DNA from: Ohtaekwangia sp036503775
GTDB lineage: Bacteria > Bacteroidota > Bacteroidia > Cytophagales > Cyclobacteriaceae
DNA: 64,000 nt
NCBI GenBank assembly: GCA_036503775.1
Contig: DASXWH010000077.1
Location: forward strand, 1-64,000
Direction: 5' to 3'
The notes under the pieces are model-generated. The model worked only from the letters and a program-made list of their open reading frames with translations. It ran no database searches and was not told where the DNA came from. The translations under genes and the position numbers were made by a program. Shown here in pieces: positions 59,873 to 64,000 of the stretch; positions within the stretch are counted from its first letter, which is position 1, and each line of letters starts with the position of its first letter.

Positions 59873-60928
59873 TTAAAAAGCGGTTAGAAATTTCATTAAC
59901 GCATTGATCTCGCTGCTTTTGAGTGCAGGGAAGTTTGCCACGCGAAAGGTTGATCCTTTTAAATCACCATATCCTTCACCCAGCAGGAAACCTTTTTTGC
60001 GGGCTGATTTTTTTATGCGACCTAAACTTACCGTTGTACCCTTCACAGGTAAAACCGTAAAGGAGTGAACATCTGTATTGTCTACCAGGTGTTGTATGTG
60101 CTTTCGTTCGTTCAGAAATTTTGTCCAGGCCTGGTACCGCTTCACGGTTTGCTGATGTACCTCACGAATGGGTTTCATTTTCTCCAGTACCCTCATGAGC
60201 AGGTAAATTCCAATCACGTTGGGTGTGCAGGAGGTTTGCCACTTCAGCATCATCTCCATCATGAAGGTTAAACTGTTGTAGTGATCTTTTTCTCCAACAA
60301 TCCGGGCACGTTCCAGTACGCGTGGAGAACAGATCAGCAATCCGAGGCCTGCGGGTAACCCGAAGCACTTCTGCACAGAGGCAAACCAGATATCAGCAGC
60401 TTTAAAATCCAGTTTGATTCCGGCCATGGAGGAGGTAGCATCGACTGCAACCAGGTAGGTAGGATTATTTTTTTGAATAGCGGAAATGATGGAGTTGCTC
60501 ACCTGTGTTCCGTTGGACGTTTCATTTTGCGTGATGCAGATCACTCCTTCATGATGACCGAGGATAAGATTCTTCGGATCTAATTCTTCATTCACCTCAA
60601 ACGGAATAGGTGTTGCCACCGGTTTGATTCGTTTGGTATAATCAAACCATTTCTGTCCGAAAGAACCGTTGTAAAGATGATAACTGTGATTGGTGATAAG
60701 CGACTGTGCGATGATCTCCCAGCACTCGGTAGCCGATGACGTAAAAAATACGGTGTAATCTTTTGGGATGCCCAGCTTCTGCTTCAGCAATTTTATCGTG
60801 CGCTCCGACATCTTTACAAAAACATCACTGCGATGGTTGATGCTCATGATGCCGAGCTTGTGGGCGTCTCTTACATACGCTGGAATTTCATCATACACAC
60901 GTGACGGACCGGGATAGAAACTTATCAT
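59873..60928 (-). CDS. Class V aminotransferase (phosphoserine aminotransferase-like)
   Basis: A 351-residue PLP enzyme of fold type I. It opens MISFYPGPSRVYDEIPAYVR and GIMSINHRSDVFVKMSE, has FFTSSATECWEIIAQSL for phosphate binding, VDATSSMAGIKLDF with the Asp that pairs with the pyridine nitrogen, and WFASVQKCFGLPAGLGLLI with the PLP Lys. This resembles SerC and alanine-glyoxylate aminotransferases. It follows eboE by 27 nt, so it may belong to the same transcription unit. Confidence 0.88.
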   Translation of the reverse strand: MISFYPGPSRVYDEIPAYVRDAHKLGIMSINHRSDVFVKMSERTIKLLKQKLGIPKDYTVFFTSSATECWEIIAQSLITNHSYHLYNGSFGQKWFDYTKRIKPVATPIPFEVNEELDPKNLILGHHEGVICITQNETSNGTQVSNSIISAIQKNNPTYLVAVDATSSMAGIKLDFKAADIWFASVQKCFGLPAGLGLLICSPRVLERARIVGEKDHYNSLTFMMEMMLKWQTSCTPNVIGIYLLMRVLEKMKPIREVHQQTVKRYQAWTKFLNERKHIQHLVDNTDVHSFTVLPVKGTTVSLGRIKKSARKKGFLLGEGYGDLKGSTFRVANFPALKSSEINALMKFLTAF

Positions 60929-60955
60929 AATGCCACTGTTTAAGGTGCACTAAAA

Positions 60956-62167
60956 TTAGGCTTTTCCGTTGAGACAGCCGACCACCCAGTTCAATTCACG
61001 AACAACCGATTCGGTAATAGGAAGTTTAAGGGCTTCGGGCAATACTTCCCAGGTATAGGTTTCTACTTCAAGTTGCTGGGTGAAAGGCGTTTCTTTCTGA
61101 ATAGCCAACACCGTTACAATGTCTTCCTGCGTGGATTGAACTGCACCATAATCCTTGACGAACAGGGGAACGTGAAAATGAGATCGCCACTCTGTTACAT
61201 TGGTGTTGTTAGCATCGGCAAGTGCAGGAGGTAAATCCGGATAGCGAATGAATTCACCGGAAGTTGTCCGGGCCACCACCTGATGCAGGTAGGTAGACTC
61301 ATTAAATTTTTGAAAGGCCTCTATGGTAGAGCTGCGATTTTCGACTGGTAATGTTAACGGGGCTTTCAGGGCAGCGCTGATTTGAATTTTACCGGTTTGG
61401 ATCCCATACTTCTTTAATTGATCGATCACTTCACGATGATCTTCATATCCCACTGCAAAGTGACAGATATCATAACAGAGCTGAACATGTTCATGAAGCG
61501 CATCGGCTGCAGCCTGATCGGTGAGGTCAAGCTTGGTCTTTAAGAGTTGTTTTCCAGCGGGCCATAGGTATCTGCGATACCACGCAATGAATTCTGTCCC
61601 TGTTTCCAGCAGGCCATCAGGTTCAGGTTCAATATCCAGGTGAAGTGATTTTCCGGTGTATTTTTTTAAGGTGATCAGGTGCTCAACAACTTTTAGGATA
61701 TTCTCTGTTGCTGTTTTATACACCTCAGCTTTTTTCTGCCCGTCATGCCAATGCCGGTAGGATAGGGGCGAAGTGGATATTCCGCCAACCTGGTCTGGTA
61801 AGAGAACCGAAAGCAAATTGAATAAGCGGATGGTATAATCCACTCTGGCGGTTGTTGTCCAATCCGGTGTATGCACGTCATCTTTTACTTTCACCCGGTG
61901 GAAACCTCCGTACGGAAATCCGTTCATGGTGAACACATAACAATCATTATCGGCAAGCCATTGCTTGAATACTTTCAGGTTGTTTCCGCTTCCCAGTTCA
62001 AGGCTGGCTTCATGCGAAAGTCGCAAGCCAATACCAAAAGGTTTACCCGGACTGATTTTTTGTTTTACCTCGGGTATGCATTTTTGAAGTGAGGAAAAAT
62101 GATCGGCCCAGCTTTCACCCGCGTGAATGTTTGTACAATAGCTTAAATGCCCGAATGGAGTGTGCAT
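60956..62167 (-). CDS. eboE: EboE family TIM-barrel protein
   Basis: A 403-residue sugar-isomerase-like TIM barrel. Motifs I associate with EboE are FGHLSYCTNIHAGESWADHF, GIGLRLSHEASLELGSG, FTMNGFPYGGFHRVKVKDDV and GISTSPLSYRHWHD; metal-binding-type residues occur in LHLDIEPEPDG and VQLCYDICHFAVGYEDH. The ebo genes take part in trafficking of small-molecule metabolites to the periplasm (scytonemin and others). It lies 87 nt after eboD and 27 nt before an aminotransferase gene. Confidence 0.88.
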   Translation of the reverse strand: MHTPFGHLSYCTNIHAGESWADHFSSLQKCIPEVKQKISPGKPFGIGLRLSHEASLELGSGNNLKVFKQWLADNDCYVFTMNGFPYGGFHRVKVKDDVHTPDWTTTARVDYTIRLFNLLSVLLPDQVGGISTSPLSYRHWHDGQKKAEVYKTATENILKVVEHLITLKKYTGKSLHLDIEPEPDGLLETGTEFIAWYRRYLWPAGKQLLKTKLDLTDQAAADALHEHVQLCYDICHFAVGYEDHREVIDQLKKYGIQTGKIQISAALKAPLTLPVENRSSTIEAFQKFNESTYLHQVVARTTSGEFIRYPDLPPALADANNTNVTEWRSHFHVPLFVKDYGAVQSTQEDIVTVLAIQKETPFTQQLEVETYTWEVLPEALKLPITESVVRELNWVVGCLNGKA

Positions 62168-62254
62168 ACCTCAAGTTGAGATTTCAGTATTCAAATTCCA
62201 AATGATATTCCACGGCAGAGACAATAAACTTCCTGGCCTGAATTTTTGGTGGGG

Positions 62255-63397
62255 TCAGATCTTTTCCAGGTAGGCGCTGGATTTTTGAATAATCTCGTGG
62301 TCCATCTCATGCACCTCTTCTCCCTCACCAATAGCTTTTAATAAGGTGATGGTGAGTTTGCCTCCCAGGTGTTCCCGGAATTCATTTAATCCTTTTAGTA
62401 AAGGGCTATCATTTCCGGTGACATGCAGTAGCGGATGTGTAAGTGAAAAACCTAATGTACTGATGAGGCTAATGATCCTATCTGCATCAGATTTGGTTAG
62501 CCGTCCCGATAGGTATGAGTAAACACTATCCAATGCAATTCCCATGGCAACCGCTTCACCATGCCTCACGGAAAAATGGGTGAGTTGTTCCAGCTTATGA
62601 GCACTCCAGTGACCAAAATCCAACGGTCGCGCTGAGCCGGTTTCGAAAGGATCTTTACTGGAGATATGCTGCAGATGAAGTTCTGCGCATCGCTTTATTA
62701 AATATTGCATGGCAGCCATATCCCTTTTTACCAGGGCAGCGGCATTATTCACAAGCCATTCGAAGAAAACAGCATCTTTTATCAGCGCTACTTTAATCGC
62801 CTCTGACATTCCGGACCGCCAGTCGGCTTCGTTGAGTGTGGTCAGAAAATTATAGTCATTGAACACAGCAACCGGAGGTGCAAAGGTTCCCAGAAAATTC
62901 TTTTTACTAAACCAGTTGATACCGTTCTTCACACCGACACCTGAGTCGTTTTGCGAAAGTACAGTAGTGGGAATACGAATATGACGAACACCCCGATGTG
63001 ATACCGCTGCAGCGTAGCCTACCAGGTCAAGCACAGATCCACCACCGATAGCGGCTATGTAAGAATGTCTGTCGATGCCATAGTGATTTACGGCTTCAAC
63101 AATTTTATGAAATAACCCTTCGTCATTCTTTGTGCTTTCTCCTCCGGGGATTATAACAAAATCCGGCATGAGGGTGATGTTTTTGTTGTCTGAAAAATAG
63201 GAACGGATATCCTGAAGCAGTTTGGGATGATGCTGCACTACACCTTCATCGGCAACAAAAAGGATTTTAGGTGTAGTGTGATGCTGTTTGGACTGAATGA
63301 AGTCGGTGAATGTGGTATTGGCTTTTGAAAAAAGATCGGTTGTGAAAAAAACCTTGTATTCAAATCGTACACTAAATGCCTGCTCCAGGTAATCCAT
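62255..63397 (-). CDS. eboD: EboD, 3-dehydroquinate synthase-like cyclase
   Basis: A 380-residue member of the sugar phosphate cyclase superfamily. It has the NAD site IAAIGGGSVLDLVGYAAAVS, HIRIPTTVLSQNDSGVGVKN and, for metal binding, GMSEAIKVALIKDAVFFEWL and FGHWSAHKLEQL with RHGEAVAMGIALD. The sequence differs enough from AroB to be an EboD or valiolone synthase-type enzyme; the neighbours eboE and eboC decide the call. It starts 59 nt after eboC. Confidence 0.88.
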   Translation of the reverse strand: MDYLEQAFSVRFEYKVFFTTDLFSKANTTFTDFIQSKQHHTTPKILFVADEGVVQHHPKLLQDIRSYFSDNKNITLMPDFVIIPGGESTKNDEGLFHKIVEAVNHYGIDRHSYIAAIGGGSVLDLVGYAAAVSHRGVRHIRIPTTVLSQNDSGVGVKNGINWFSKKNFLGTFAPPVAVFNDYNFLTTLNEADWRSGMSEAIKVALIKDAVFFEWLVNNAAALVKRDMAAMQYLIKRCAELHLQHISSKDPFETGSARPLDFGHWSAHKLEQLTHFSVRHGEAVAMGIALDSVYSYLSGRLTKSDADRIISLISTLGFSLTHPLLHVTGNDSPLLKGLNEFREHLGGKLTITLLKAIGEGEEVHEMDHEIIQKSSAYLEKI

Positions 63398-63456
63398 AAA
63401 TCGTTCTGCTCAGAATTTCTTGCCGGCAAACATAGCAAAAGAAATGCAGGATGAAT

Positions 63457-64000
63457 TCAGGTGACAGCGAAAAGCTTCCCTAACAGTAAGGATAGCGGAA
63501 GCAGTGCAATAATGATCAGCGCCAGTAACAGAGTGCCGGCAGCGGCAGCCCATGCGGCATTCATAATGATCAATGCGATAACACCTGCCTTCACCGCTTT
63601 GCCAATGGCTTTGCCTGAAGGTTGTTTAATAGCGTTTATCAGGGGAGGAAAGATCATAGCCGAAAAGCCTACAAGAAAGAGGGTGGCCATCATCACTTCA
63701 TTCATCCGGATGGCCACGATCAGAATGCTCATGATCACGATACTATATAAAATTCCGCCAGCGATCAGCACGCGTTTATTTCCACCGTGTACTTCACCGC
63801 GACTGATCATCGTGATGGCTGCAATGTATAGTACCGGAATGAAAGCGAGGAAGTACACGGATGAGAGTGCTGCAGGAACAACGCTGATGCCCAGCAGAAG
63901 ATTTAATCCGCGGCATAGTCCCATGTTGATCGGTCCGAGTATGGACTGATGTTTTCCCCATCGGTCATAGATCAATGCTGCGGCTGCAATAGCAATGGCA
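63457..64000 (-). CDS. eboC: EboC, UbiA-like prenyltransferase (5' end outside window)
   Basis: C-terminal part (about 180 residues) of a UbiA-type membrane prenyltransferase. The frame is open to the right edge, so the start and the first Asp-rich motif are not seen. Visible are IYDRWGKHQSILGPINMGLC with RGLNLLLG (second substrate-site region) and at least five membrane helices. Order eboC-eboD-eboE on one strand agrees with ebo gene sets. The TTG at 63973-63975 is an internal codon and not a start. Confidence 0.8.
   Translation of the reverse strand, partial: AIAIAAAALIYDRWGKHQSILGPINMGLCRGLNLLLGISVVPAALSSVYFLAFIPVLYIAAITMISRGEVHGGNKRVLIAGGILYSIVIMSILIVAIRMNEVMMATLFLVGFSAMIFPPLINAIKQPSGKAIGKAVKAGVIALIIMNAAWAAAAGTLLLALIIIALLPLSLLLGKLFAVT

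Noticed and set aside
1..64000. tRNA, rRNA, CRISPR, prophage or insertion sequence
   Set aside because: The gaps between genes are short and none shows a T-arm motif, repeat-spacer pattern, transposase or terminal inverted repeats with target duplication.

Overview
The window is a chromosomal segment of a member of the Bacteroidota, most likely a Cytophagales-type bacterium. The sequence shows a type IX secretion (T9SS) type B C-terminal sorting domain, a PorP/SprF protein, a PorT-like barrel next to ubiE, DUF5606, SiaB/SiaC-family proteins, an ebo gene set, and promoters of the Bacteroidota type (TTG/TTTG, about 19 nt, then TANNTTTG). Coding density is high. I saw no rRNA, tRNA, CRISPR array, insertion sequence or phage gene. 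The genus cannot be fixed from the sequence alone.

Layout. 1-2198: a YfhO-family membrane protein cut by the window edge. 2264-13632: a molybdenum cofactor region (moaA, moaD, moaE, mobA, moaC, moeA, plus a TauE-type permease and a voltage-gated-type K+ channel). It is split by a plus-strand block at 5307-10521: ECF sigma factor, TonB-like membrane protein, a T9SS type B repeat protein and a PorP/SprF-OmpA fusion. 13704-20150: glycerate kinase, ffh, DUF2911, saccharopine-dehydrogenase-like, DUF4442, DUF962 and GNAT genes. 20154-24921: a glycosyltransferase facing a minus-strand run waaA-rsgA-PhyH-like-sulfotransferase. 25034-32192: DUF6588-like outer-membrane protein, MBL-fold hydrolase, enoyl-CoA hydratase, LMW phosphotyrosine phosphatase, aspartate kinase, fbp, DUF5606, engB. 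32352-36676: OmpA/PD40 protein, ubiE overlapping porT-like, SDR. 36673-41904: hydrolase, a secreted protein plus lipoprotein pair of unknown function, and a large TerB-ABC-permease fusion.

42031-50877 is the most distinctive region. A minus-strand gene run encodes CheR, a receiver-less CheB, a membrane GAF protein, a 1168-residue sensor phosphatase (periplasmic domain, HAMP, GAF, PAS, PAS, SpoIIE/PP2C), a SiaB-type kinase and a SiaC/DUF1987 protein. A further membrane HAMP-GAF-coiled-coil protein lies just upstream. It looks like a partner-switch pathway (SiaA/B/C logic) joined to a CheR/CheB methylation pair, with no chemoreceptor and no SiaD cyclase in view.

51003-64000: cytidine deaminase, saccharopine reductase with a probably leaderless promoter, rnhA-marC, an outer-membrane barrel, then a SulP transporter / beta-carbonic-anhydrase-like / porin operon in which the anhydrase lacks the usual Asp-Arg dyad. 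The end holds a class V aminotransferase and eboE-eboD-eboC, with eboC cut by the window edge.

Functional calls rest on motifs read by eye; no database search was run. Promoter and terminator calls are pattern matches and not mapped transcripts.
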